Assembly: GCA_963974675.1 (NCBI GenBank)
Contig: CAXBDQ010000006.1
Coordinates: 1 to 64,000 of the forward strand
Direction of reading: 5' to 3'
Source: Porticoccus sp963974675
GTDB taxonomy: Bacteria > Pseudomonadota > Gammaproteobacteria > Pseudomonadales > Porticoccaceae
Length of the DNA: 64,000 bases
Below, piece after piece: positions 37,801-45,586 of the stretch. The notes under the pieces are model-generated. The model searched no databases. It was not told where the DNA came from and saw only the letters and a program-made list of their open reading frames with translations. Position 1 is the first letter of the stretch; every line of letters starts with the position of its first letter. The translations under genes and the position numbers were made by a program.

Positions 37801-38269
37801 TAACCGCTACCTGAGAAGCTTTAGCCAAACAAACAAGGTCCTCCACTGTCTCGACCAACCCCATATTCATGCATGCTGCAGGATGATAAATACGAGCAAC
37901 GCCGTCTAACTCCAACGCTTTAATTTCTTCCAGCGTTATCGTACCGCCACCACCACCAAAAATTTTAATGTGCTCCGCACTGGAATCTTTCAGCAGCTGC
38001 AATAGATAGCGGAAATATTCCATATGGCCTCCTTGATAAGAACTAATAGCTATTGCATCTGCGTCCTCTTGAATGGCAGCACGAACCACTTCATCAACAC
38101 TACGGTTATGGCCCAAGTGAATCACTTCCGCGCCCTGAGCCTGAACCAATCGGCGAATCATATTAATCGCAGCATCATGACCATCAAAGAGAGAGGTCGC
38201 TGTCACAAAACGCAATGGCCTTGAGCGCTTGCTAGCTTTTGAGCTTTCTACTTTGACTTCATCTGTCAT
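34811..38269 (-). CDS. icmF: fused isobutyryl-CoA mutase IcmF (B12-binding, G-protein chaperone and mutase domains)
   Basis: 1152 residues in one chain. The B12-binding domain has DGHDAA (29-34, lower axial His31) and GGGGG near 105. The MeaI-type GTPase has Walker A GTGGAGKS (213-220), VDPTRRRTGGALLGDR and NKYDKRG. The mutase domain is C-terminal. The substrate-pocket residues read Phe614 (MFAGEG) and Gln800 (QAQNTCIF) where methylmalonyl-CoA mutase has Tyr and Arg, which favours isobutyryl/butyryl-CoA (my alignment from memory). The start is the ATG at 38269; a TTG lies six bases upstream. It is divergent from a FadR-type regulator and needs adenosylcobalamin. Confidence 0.95.
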   Translation of the reverse strand: MTDEVKVESSKASKRSRPLRFVTATSLFDGHDAAINMIRRLVQAQGAEVIHLGHNRSVDEVVRAAIQEDADAIAISSYQGGHMEYFRYLLQLLKDSSAEHIKIFGGGGGTITLEEIKALELDGVARIYHPAACMNMGLVETVEDLVCLAKASQVAVSSDAACQFSQPDRDNEVQIAQMISAIEEGEIPSAKLAQLKAEWMLAADKTPVMGITGTGGAGKSSIVDEMLDRFLQHRPDMRIAVLAVDPTRRRTGGALLGDRIRMNSLASPNIYMRSMATRRQHLATSEMLGDVTLFLKSLNYDLVLVETAGIGQSDSEIVDMVDLSLYIMTSDYGAASQLEKIDMIDYADMVILNKYDKRGAEDALRDIRKQWQRNHNAFAVLPDQIPVYPTIASQFNDPGINRAFYHLCRLLAEKKGLEADIWIPVGGDSEECSRSVALIPGNRIRYLAEISEQGRQIHKKNVQQAKLASEAYQSYQILTSLSDQRLPEPFGLYPNADLVSKQADATLVTLRQRYQQAVSGLDRESIVMLQQWPEKKAAVEQAQYSYPVRGKQITGDNYVESLSHLKVPKVAAPRYQNWGEILTFLLAENLPGSYPYVAGVFPYRRSGEDPARMFAGEGTPERTNRRFHYVSSGQPATRLSTAFDSVTLYGADPDPRPDIWGKVGNSGVSIATLDDMKKLYSGFDLCSPTTSVSMTINGPAPMILAFFMNVAIDQQVEIYLKENDLWREAEDKIEKIFLGKTKPTYEGVLPEGHNGLGLALLGITGDKLVDAETYARIKKETLAAVRGTVQADILKEDQAQNTCIFSTNFAMRMMGDVQEYFIANKVRNYYSVSVSGYHIAEAGANPISQLAFTLSNGFTLVEYYLSRGMKVDDFVPNFSFFFSNGMDPEYAVMGRVARRIWARAMKERYGASPRSQMLKYHIQTSGRSLHAQEMSFNDIRTTLQALYAIFDNTNSLHTNAYDEAITTPTTESVRRAMAIQLIINREFGLNFCENPWQGSFVIEQLTDLVEEAVYAEFERISERGGVLGAMDTMYQRGKIQEESMSYEIKKHDGSLPLIGVNTFLPEAGTEESLEGRELARSDDTEKQMQVDNLQAYCSLHNDSSSTALSELKSAALNQGNIFESLMEAAKTNSLGQMSSALYSIGGLYRRNM

Positions 38270-38315
38270 CACCAAAACCCTTTACCTTTACTCCGTACAT
38301 CTCCAATACTGACCT

Positions 38316-38328
38316 ATTGTCGGACAAT
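38316..38328. promoter_or_regulatory. palindromic operator between icmF and the GntR regulator
   Basis: ATTGTC-G-GACAAT is a perfect inverted repeat around one central base and contains TTGT-N3-ACAA, matching the general FadR-subfamily operator pattern TNGTNNNACNA. It lies 47 bases upstream of the icmF ATG and 120 upstream of the regulator gene, so one site could control both divergent genes. Confidence 0.65.
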
Positions 38329-38447
38329 GTGTCAATTGCAGTAGATTCTAGTACGCTATCCCCTATATAGTTTATTGTTGTCACTGCACAGATAATGCAG
38401 TTCAGCCTACAAATACCCTTTATCCAGAAAAGTAGAGATAGCGGCAA

Positions 38448-39182
38448 ATGCTCGACCAGATGAACGTTGCAAAAATTGCTCACCAACCCGCTTACCGTGT
38501 TGTCAGTGAAAAAATCCGCACTGCCATTATTTCCGGAGAGATCAAAACTGGTGAATTGCTACCCACCGAAACTGACCTGGCCGAACAATTTGGCGTCACT
38601 CGCTCAACCATTCGCGAAGCCATTCGATTACTGGAACACGGTGGCATTCTGGGCCGAGCCGACCGCAAGCGTTTAGTGGCCACCCTGCCTCAAACAGATG
38701 CTATAGGACGCTCTGTCAGTTCTGCCCTATTGATGCACCAAGTGACCTATGAAGAGTTATGGCAAGTGGCCATGGGGCTAGAACCCTTGGCCAGTAAACT
38801 GGCTTGCACAACGGCCACCAAAAAAGATAAGCAATTATTAGCTGCCAACTTGGTCCGCACCCGTGAAGTGATGGATGACCACGATGCGCTTCTGGTCGCT
38901 GAAATTGAGTTTCATGACTTGCTAGCCAACGCCACCCACAACAGCGCGCTACTACTGGCCAGGGCCCCCCTCAACGAGTTGTTTTACCCCGTAGCTTGGG
39001 GTGCAGTCATTCGGGCTCTATCTCCAGGTGAACGTATTTTAGTAGCACACCAACATATTTATGGCGCCATTTGCGACAACAACCCGGACAAAGCCGAAGA
39101 GTGGATGAAAAAACATATGCTCGACTTCCGTCGAGGAATCGAGCTGGGGAACTTGGGCTTTGATCAACCCGTAAAAGCCTGA
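38448..39182 (+). CDS. FadR-family (GntR) transcriptional regulator
   Basis: A 244-residue regulator. The winged helix-turn-helix is at about 15-78 (ETDLAEQFGVTRSTIREAIRLLEHGGIL). The C-terminal FCD ligand domain (about 95-235) holds metal-binding residues of the type D...H...H (EIEFHDLLANATHN and later HQHIYGAI). Ligands of FCD regulators are often organic acids. Its divergence from icmF and the shared palindrome suggest it controls isobutyryl-CoA mutase, perhaps in response to a branched-chain or butyrate-derived acid; that is inference. An alternative start is ATG five codons in. Confidence 0.9.
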   Translation: MLDQMNVAKIAHQPAYRVVSEKIRTAIISGEIKTGELLPTETDLAEQFGVTRSTIREAIRLLEHGGILGRADRKRLVATLPQTDAIGRSVSSALLMHQVTYEELWQVAMGLEPLASKLACTTATKKDKQLLAANLVRTREVMDDHDALLVAEIEFHDLLANATHNSALLLARAPLNELFYPVAWGAVIRALSPGERILVAHQHIYGAICDNNPDKAEEWMKKHMLDFRRGIELGNLGFDQPVKA

Positions 39183-39295
39183 CGTCGTCACCATAAAAAC
39201 CACAAATCTGTAGAATGCCGCCTATCCATTCCTGTTAGGGGGTTATTTCCGCTAGAATACTGCTTATCTAAATAACCTGACAGTTACTGAATCCA

Positions 39296-40960
39296 ATGGC
39301 TCAATACGTATACACCATGAACCGCGTGGGAAAAGTTGTCCCACCCAAGCGCGAAATCCTCAAAGATATTTCACTTTCCTTTTTTCCCGGCGCGAAAATC
39401 GGCGTACTCGGTCTTAACGGCGCAGGAAAATCCACCCTGCTGAAAATTATGGCGGGGATCGATACCGACATTCAAGGCGAAGCTCGTCCGATGCCCAACA
39501 TCAAAGTGGGCTACTTGCCACAGGAGCCCCAGCTTGATCCGGAAAAAGATGTGCGCGGCAATGTAGAAGATGGCGTTTGTGAGGCCGTCAATGCCCTGAA
39601 AGAACTGGATCAAGTGTATGCCGACTACGCCGCACCCGATGCAGATTTTGACAAGCTGGCTAAACGCCAGGGACAACTGGAAGACATTATTGCGACCTGG
39701 GATGCCCACAATCTCAATCACACATTAGAAATTGCCGCTGATGCCCTACGCCTGCCACCTTGGGATGCAGATGTCACCAAGTTGTCTGGAGGCGAGAAAC
39801 GCCGGGTAGCATTGTGCCGACTACTACTTTCCAAGCCCGACATGATTCTGCTGGATGAGCCCACCAATCACCTGGATGCGGAGTCGGTGTATTGGTTGGA
39901 AAAATTCCTTGAAGAGTTTTCCGGCACCGTCGTTGCGGTAACACATGATCGTTACTTCCTCGACAACGTTGCAGGGTGGATTTTAGAGCTGGACCGCGGT
40001 CACGGCATTCCCTATGAAGGCAACTACACGACGTGGCTGGAAACCAAAGAACAACGCCTTGCCACAGAGCAAAAGCAAGAAGATGCCCACCAGCGGACCA
40101 TTAAGAACGAACTCGAATGGGTTCGCCAAAACCCCAAAGGTCGTCGCGCCAAAAACAAAGCACGTCTGGCCCGTTTTGATGAGATGAACTCTCAAGACTT
40201 CCAAAACCGCAACGAAACCAATGAAATTTATATTCCACCCGGCCCGCGCCTGGGAGACAAGGTTATTGAATTTGATGGCGTCAGCAAAAGTTTTGGTGAC
40301 GAGCTGCTACTGGACAACCTGTCCTTCAGTATTCCCAAAGGCGCCATCGTTGGTATCGTAGGTGGTAACGGTGCAGGTAAATCCACCCTGTTCCGTATGA
40401 TTTCTGGTGCTGAACAGCCCGATAGCGGCGCCATCACCATCGGCGAAACGGTAAAACTGGCTTTTGTTGAACAAAGTCGTGAAAACCTCGACGACAGCAA
40501 AACTGTTTGGGAAGAAATTTCAGGCGGCCAAGACAACCTACACATCGGCAATTACGAAGTCTCTTCTCGAGCCTATGCCGGCCGCTTCAACTTCAAGGGC
40601 GGCGATCAGCAAAAACGTGTGGGCGAATTATCCGGTGGTGAACGTGGCCGCTTGCACTTGGCTAATACGCTGAAACAAGGGGCAAATCTACTGTTGCTGG
40701 ATGAGCCCTCAAATGACCTAGATATTGAAACCCTGCGTGCACTGGAAGAAGCTATTCAAACCTTCCCCGGCTGCGTCATGGTGATATCCCACGACCGCTG
40801 GTTTTTGGATCGGGTCGCCACCCACATCCTCGCCTACGAAGGCGATAGTGAAGTGGTGCTATTTGAAGGTGACTACACCGAATACCACGAAGATTTTATC
40901 AAAAGAAAGGGGCAGGACGCTCAACCTAAGCGGGTCAAATATAAAAGGCTAAAACATTAA
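39296..40960 (+). CDS. ettA: energy-dependent translational throttle protein EttA
   Basis: A 554-residue ABC-F protein with two ATPase domains: Walker A LNGAGKST (about 42) with LSGGEKRR, and GNGAGKST (about 360) with LSGGERGR. Between them is the EttA arm/linker with the typical NPKGRRAKNKARLARFDEM. EttA binds the ribosomal E site and gates the first peptide bond according to ATP/ADP ratio. No transmembrane domain. A strong terminator follows. Confidence 0.97.
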   Translation: MAQYVYTMNRVGKVVPPKREILKDISLSFFPGAKIGVLGLNGAGKSTLLKIMAGIDTDIQGEARPMPNIKVGYLPQEPQLDPEKDVRGNVEDGVCEAVNALKELDQVYADYAAPDADFDKLAKRQGQLEDIIATWDAHNLNHTLEIAADALRLPPWDADVTKLSGGEKRRVALCRLLLSKPDMILLDEPTNHLDAESVYWLEKFLEEFSGTVVAVTHDRYFLDNVAGWILELDRGHGIPYEGNYTTWLETKEQRLATEQKQEDAHQRTIKNELEWVRQNPKGRRAKNKARLARFDEMNSQDFQNRNETNEIYIPPGPRLGDKVIEFDGVSKSFGDELLLDNLSFSIPKGAIVGIVGGNGAGKSTLFRMISGAEQPDSGAITIGETVKLAFVEQSRENLDDSKTVWEEISGGQDNLHIGNYEVSSRAYAGRFNFKGGDQQKRVGELSGGERGRLHLANTLKQGANLLLLDEPSNDLDIETLRALEEAIQTFPGCVMVISHDRWFLDRVATHILAYEGDSEVVLFEGDYTEYHEDFIKRKGQDAQPKRVKYKRLKH

Positions 40961-41035
40961 TTAAATAGTGAAAAATATCATAGCTTCTTGTTATGGAACC
41001 TATGATGGCAACAACAATTCGAGGGAATGAAAACG

Positions 41036-41068
41036 AAAAAGGGCCGCCTAATAAGGCGGCCCTTTTTT
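41036..41068. terminator. strong bidirectional terminator between ettA and the HA-domain gene
   Basis: A 9-bp GC-rich stem (GGGCCGCCT with AGGCGGCCC) around an AATA loop, flanked by A5 on one side and T6 on the other. It serves ettA on the plus strand and the convergent gene at 41101-41802 on the minus strand. Confidence 0.93.
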
Positions 41069-41100
41069 AACGTTCAAATGTTATTTATTAACACTCTACA

Positions 41101-41802
41101 TTATTTTTTCCGAGGAATGTGCAGAGTCAATGCCAAACCATCGTCGCCTGTTGCCCAAGCAAAACCTATCTCGTCCAGCTTCAGCATTTTTTCCAGAGGA
41201 AGATAGCTGTAATGCAAGTCTGTCCGCTGCTTAATGACCCACTCACCCAGCTCCAACTCATCTTCAGTGATGTAGTCTTCAGGCACCAAACAATCACCAT
41301 ACTCGGCTTTGTAGGCTTCTAAAGCAGCAAAGGCTCTTTTCCAATCATACTCACGAAGATCCCAAACATAATCCAGCGTACACAAACGCTGGTACTTCTC
41401 TCTAGGGTAGTTGCCTTCAGTGAGACGCTGGGCTCTTGCCCAATCGCCAAGCTCGTAATGATCACCTGCGGTAATGTAATTTTCGGGAACAAGACTATGG
41501 CCGAACTGTGCTCTGAAAGATTGCAGCTCAGCAAAGCCTTTTTCCCAATGCGGCTCATGGGGGTCCCAAACAAACTCCAGCTTATCAAGGCGCTGGATTT
41601 GGTCCTCTGTCAGATTGCTTTCAGCCCGGTCATAACGCAACTTTAAAAGCCAGAACCCTAGCGTAAAACCATCTTCAGTAATATAAAATTGAGGGACCAG
41701 ACAATTACCCTTTTCAGCTTTATAAGCTGCCAGGTGTTGGTATGCTACATCCCATGGTGTCTCGGCAGTTTCGTTTAGTTTTGTTTCTAAGTCTTTATAC
41801 AT
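41101..41802 (-). CDS. free-standing protein of three helicase-associated (HA) domains
   Basis: 233 residues made almost wholly of three tandem repeats (about 17-80, 86-148, 154-217). Each has an opening W, then a helix ending in Y/F-x-A, the motif (C/S)LVP-x-x-YIT, a LG-x-W helix and a closing L-(D/E)-x-(F/Y)-x-W. This is the pattern of the HA domain (PF03457), usually found in arrays behind bacterial DEAD/DEAH helicases and thought to bind nucleic acid. No helicase, signal peptide or membrane segment is present. Acidic overall. Function unknown. It is divergent from the YehS-like gene. Confidence 0.8.
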   Translation of the reverse strand: MYKDLETKLNETAETPWDVAYQHLAAYKAEKGNCLVPQFYITEDGFTLGFWLLKLRYDRAESNLTEDQIQRLDKLEFVWDPHEPHWEKGFAELQSFRAQFGHSLVPENYITAGDHYELGDWARAQRLTEGNYPREKYQRLCTLDYVWDLREYDWKRAFAALEAYKAEYGDCLVPEDYITEDELELGEWVIKQRTDLHYSYLPLEKMLKLDEIGFAWATGDDGLALTLHIPRKK

Positions 41803-41960
41803 AATTATGTTTCTTTGTAGTTATTTCCCAGTATTCATGTATAGAATCAAAAAATTCTAGGCCTACGAATTCAGCGGGTGGTTAATAAAAATGGCCACGA
41901 ACCTGTAACCATAACAGATAAAATACGCCTTTTCGATGACTTTTTAAACAGGATTTATGC

Positions 41961-42557
41961 ATGACAAACAACGATATCTTACGCCGAATACGCTATACCT
42001 TTGATTTTAACGACACCAAAATGATGGCTATTTTTGGCCTCGCAGACATTCAGGTTACACGGGAACAAGTCAGCCAATGGCTGAAAAAGGAAGAGGACCC
42101 CGCCTACCAAAACTGTAGTGACGCGCTATTAGCAACATTTTTGAATGGTCTGATTACTGAAAAGCGTGGTAAAAAAGACGGGGCACAACCCGCGCCAGAG
42201 AAACGCCTAACGAACAATATTATATTTATGAAGTTAAAAATTGCCTTCAACCTAAAGGCTGAAGATATATTAGAAATCATGGAGTTAGCCAATTTTAGTC
42301 TAAGCAAACACGAATTAAGTGCTTTCTTCCGCAAGGCTGACCACAAAAACCACCGGGAGTGTAAAGATCAGGTTTTACGCAATTTTTTAAAGGGCATGCA
42401 GCTTAAACATCGAGGAGAGGCTGAACCTGACCCAATAGAACCCATTGAGATTAATTCTGATTCCGACGCAACAGAACCCGGCACTGACAAACCAAAGTCA
42501 GGGTTTCAGTGGAAGCCACTCCCTCGACATAAAACTGATTCAGATGGGAATGAATAA
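41961..42557 (+). CDS. DUF1456 (YehS-like) protein
   Basis: 198 residues with two related helical DUF1456 repeats: NNDILRRIRYTFDFNDTKMM (about 3-68) and NNIIFMKLKIAFNLKAEDIL (about 84-152). A charged, Asp/Glu/Pro-rich tail follows (155-198). YehS homologues are widespread and uncharacterised. AGGA lies at good spacing before the ATG. It stands alone, divergent from the HA-domain gene, and converges on glpK with a shared terminator. Confidence 0.9.
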   Translation: MTNNDILRRIRYTFDFNDTKMMAIFGLADIQVTREQVSQWLKKEEDPAYQNCSDALLATFLNGLITEKRGKKDGAQPAPEKRLTNNIIFMKLKIAFNLKAEDILEIMELANFSLSKHELSAFFRKADHKNHRECKDQVLRNFLKGMQLKHRGEAEPDPIEPIEINSDSDATEPGTDKPKSGFQWKPLPRHKTDSDGNE

Positions 42558-42606
42558 CGCGCCAACAGCACAGAAATTACTATTTACGACCAAAAAAAGA
42601 CTTCCA

Positions 42607-42637
42607 GGCAAATAACACCTAGGTTATTTGCCTTTTG
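42607..42637 (+). terminator. terminator of the YehS-like gene, overlapping the end of glpK
   Basis: GGCAAATAAC (42607-42616) pairs perfectly with GTTATTTGCC (42623-42632), followed by TTTT. The right arm contains the last codons and stop of the convergent glpK, so the hairpin is partly coding sequence on the minus strand. Confidence 0.8.
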
Positions 42638-44129
42638 TGTCCCCCAGCAGCATCTTCATGGCGCTTTTCCAGCCATCATAAAGCCTCTCACGCTGTTCTG
42701 GCTCCATTTGCGGCCTGTAATTCTTATCAGCTTTCCACCCCCCAGCAATATCCTCTATCCCACAAAACACACCGACCTGCACGCCAGCTAATGCTGCGGC
42801 GCCCCATGCCGTTGCCTCTGTAACATGGGGTATTTCAATAGAAATATCCAACATGTCGGCCAAAAACTGGCACATAAAAGTATTGGCCACCAAGCCACCG
42901 TCAGCACGAATAACATCTAGTCGGTGGCCGCTATCTAACTGCATAGCACCCATTAGATCGCGAGTTTGATAGGCCTGAGCTTCCAGTGCGGCGCGAACAA
43001 TATGGGCTTGGGTACTTTCACGGGACAACCCCATAATTAACCCTTTTGCTTCAGGGCACCAATAGGGCGCGCCCAACCCAGTAAAAGCGGGTACAAAATA
43101 GACTTCATTGTTATCTTCCACCGATAGGGCAAGCGCCTCGCTTTCGCTGGCATCATCAAACAGCTCCAAGCCATCACGGAGCCATTGAATCGCCGCACCC
43201 GCGACAAAAATTGAACCCTCTAAGGCATAGGTCATTTGCCCATTAATACGGTAAGCCACTGTAGTCAGTAGTCGATGCTGGGATTGTTTAAACTCGGCAC
43301 CAATATTCATCAAGGCAAAACACCCAGTACCATAGGTAGATTTGACCATACCCGGCTCAAAGCAAGCCTGACCGATTAACGCAGCTTGCTGATCCCCGGC
43401 CATACCACCTATGGGGATTTCTGCGCCCAAAACACTAGCATCAGTCGTACCGAATGCGGCGATATTGTCTTTCACTTCAGGCAGTAGACATAGGGGGATA
43501 TTGAACAGCGCCAGCAGCTCACTATCCCACTGTTGCTCTACAATGTTGTAAAGCATGGTACGTGACGCATTAGTGATATCGGTGGCATGTACTACGCCTC
43601 GGGTAAGCTTCCAGAGCAAATAACTATCCACGGTGCCAAATGCCAGCTCGCCAGCTTCTGCTCGGGCTCGCACCCCCGGAACATTATCCAAAATCCATGC
43701 GGCTTTGCTGGCAGAAAAGTAAGGGTCGAGCAGCAACCCTGTTTTTTTTGTTATCACTGCCTCAAGCCCCTGCTTTTTTAAGGCATGACAATATTCGGCT
43801 GTTCTTCTGTCTTGCCAAACAATGGCATTGTAGACAGGCTCACCGGTACTTCTGTCCCAGACAATGGTTGTTTCTCGTTGATTGGTAATACCAATGGCAA
43901 CAGGGTTTACCGGAGTAGAATTCGATACGCCTTTATTTAAAATTTTGCTACAGCAAGCATGGGTATCATTCCAAATATCTTCAGGTCGCTGTTCTACCCA
44001 GCCCTTGTGCGGATAATACAACTGCAATTCTTTTTGCTGCACATCCAGCACGTCACCTGCCTGTGAAAACAAAATAGCACGAGAACTTGTAGTGCCTTGA
44101 TCAATTGCCAGAAGTGTCGGTTTATCCAT
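42624..44129 (-). CDS. glpK: glycerol kinase
   Basis: A 501-residue FGGY-family kinase that makes sn-glycerol 3-phosphate. The ATP loop AIDQGTTSSRAILF is at the N-terminus; later come the conserved GMAGDQQAALIGQ and STYGTGCFALMN, and the C-terminal RADGGLVANTFMCQFLAD. GGAAGAAAA precedes the ATG. No glpF or glpD is adjacent, so it is a single-gene unit here. Confidence 0.97.
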   Translation of the reverse strand: MDKPTLLAIDQGTTSSRAILFSQAGDVLDVQQKELQLYYPHKGWVEQRPEDIWNDTHACCSKILNKGVSNSTPVNPVAIGITNQRETTIVWDRSTGEPVYNAIVWQDRRTAEYCHALKKQGLEAVITKKTGLLLDPYFSASKAAWILDNVPGVRARAEAGELAFGTVDSYLLWKLTRGVVHATDITNASRTMLYNIVEQQWDSELLALFNIPLCLLPEVKDNIAAFGTTDASVLGAEIPIGGMAGDQQAALIGQACFEPGMVKSTYGTGCFALMNIGAEFKQSQHRLLTTVAYRINGQMTYALEGSIFVAGAAIQWLRDGLELFDDASESEALALSVEDNNEVYFVPAFTGLGAPYWCPEAKGLIMGLSRESTQAHIVRAALEAQAYQTRDLMGAMQLDSGHRLDVIRADGGLVANTFMCQFLADMLDISIEIPHVTEATAWGAAALAGVQVGVFCGIEDIAGGWKADKNYRPQMEPEQRERLYDGWKSAMKMLLGDTKGK

Positions 44130-44367
44130 TTCTTATGTTTTCTTCCTGCGTTTTTTAGATTTTTTTGGCCGTATTTTTATGACGACCTCAACCACAACAT
44201 TCATCACATAAACATCTAGAATATGGAATATTTTTTTCATTCACTGGTTTAAAGTATACCCAAACTTTGTCAAACAAATCCTGAGTATCTAGTGATAGCA
44301 CGTCAACCAATCAGCAGAGCTCACGTTTATATACCTCACGAACAACACTATAATGAGGTAGCACACC

Positions 44368-44769
44368 ATGAATCTGAAAACATCTCTACTGGCTATTCTA
44401 GCTGCAGCATTAATGGCCCCCACATTATCATTCGCTCATGGGCAAGATCATCTAAAAACACGCTTGCACGTCAGTGCTATCCATGCAGCAAACGCTTATT
44501 CAGCCCACCGCCATGACAACAATTTTCGATATGTAAAATCCCACCATCAATTACATCACCGCAACAACAGAGCAGATTATCTGGACCGCAAAGGTGACCG
44601 AATTGACCGGCGACTGGATCACAAAGGCGAAAGGATTAACAACAAATTGGACCGTGCTGCTTATCAGGCATGGCGTCAAGGTGACAACAGAAAAGCTCGC
44701 CAATTAGACCGGAAAGGCGACAAAATTGAACGTTACTATGACCGTAAAGGCGGCCACCACAACGGCTAG
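44368..44769 (+). CDS. exported charged-repeat protein, function unknown
   Basis: 133 residues. A clear signal peptide (hydrophobic 6-20, cleavage likely after SFA at 23) precedes a His-rich stretch (about 24-68, with many HH pairs) and then a repeated charged motif of the form D-R-K-G-D-(R/K)-I-(D/E)-R (about 71-130, four to five copies). The mature part is strongly basic. It resembles small periplasmic proteins of unknown role; metal binding by the histidines is a guess. AGGT precedes the ATG. No operon partner is evident; lemA follows 177 bases later. Confidence 0.75.
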   Translation: MNLKTSLLAILAAALMAPTLSFAHGQDHLKTRLHVSAIHAANAYSAHRHDNNFRYVKSHHQLHHRNNRADYLDRKGDRIDRRLDHKGERINNKLDRAAYQAWRQGDNRKARQLDRKGDKIERYYDRKGGHHNG

Positions 44770-44946
44770 TCGCCCTGCTCTATTCACAAGGACGTGAACG
44801 GAAAACACCTAAAAATAATAATACTCAAAAAAACAACCTGTCCTGCTTACCACTAATGATTCAGTCCGGGCTGCAACACTCCGCACTATTGCCCCTCGCC
44901 AACAAAATCCCTATTCTTCGACCACTGGTTACACAAGGATGGGGTT

Positions 44947-45522
44947 ATGCAGATTTCCACGTTTATTCTGATAGGCATACTGGTTTTAGTTGGTGGCTAC
45001 GGGGTTACGCTTTATAACAACCTAGTAGCACTCAAACATCGCGTCGCTCAGGCTTGGGCCAATATCGACGTTTTGCTTAAACAACGCCACGATGAGCTGC
45101 CTAAGTTGGTTGAAACTTGCAAGCAGTACATGGGGTATGAACAAGAAACATTAGAAAATGTCATTGCCGCCCGCAGCGATGTGTCCACGGCAGCACAGTC
45201 TCAGGATATTGCCGCTCTCGGATTGGCCGAAACAAACCTTCGAAGCGGGCTTGGCCGCTTATTTGCCCTCGCAGAGGACTATCCGGAACTGAAAGCCAAC
45301 GAATCGTTCCAACACTTACAAGCTCGTATTTCGGATCTCGAAAATGGCATTGCGGACCGTCGTGAGCTGTATAATGAGTCAGTCAATCTGAACAATATCC
45401 GCATTGAACAATTTCCAGATGTACTCATTGCCAACTTCTTTAAATTTGGAGCCCATGATTTGCTTGAATTCTCAGAAGAAGAAACGGCCGATGTCGAGAT
45501 AAAAAACCTGTTTAGCTCCTAG
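44947..45522 (+). CDS. lemA: LemA family protein
   Basis: 191 residues: one N-terminal membrane helix (about 4-22) and a cytosolic or periplasmic helical bundle. The family core YNNLVALKHRVAQAWANIDVLLKQRHDELPKL is distinctive and the late FPDVLIANFFKF segment is conserved. The family has no settled molecular function; it is often paired with GIDE-like membrane proteins, as here. AAGGATGGGG precedes the ATG. Confidence 0.94.
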   Translation: MQISTFILIGILVLVGGYGVTLYNNLVALKHRVAQAWANIDVLLKQRHDELPKLVETCKQYMGYEQETLENVIAARSDVSTAAQSQDIAALGLAETNLRSGLGRLFALAEDYPELKANESFQHLQARISDLENGIADRRELYNESVNLNNIRIEQFPDVLIANFFKFGAHDLLEFSEEETADVEIKNLFSS

Positions 45523-45586
45523 AACGGTTAACCCGCAACCTGTTAACTCACAAATTATGTTAACCCTCAAATAAAGCATCAATCTC

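Noticed and set aside
38275..38447. Possible riboswitch or B12-responsive leader upstream of icmF
   Set aside because: No B12 box or conserved cobalamin riboswitch core is visible; only the 13-bp palindrome stands out.
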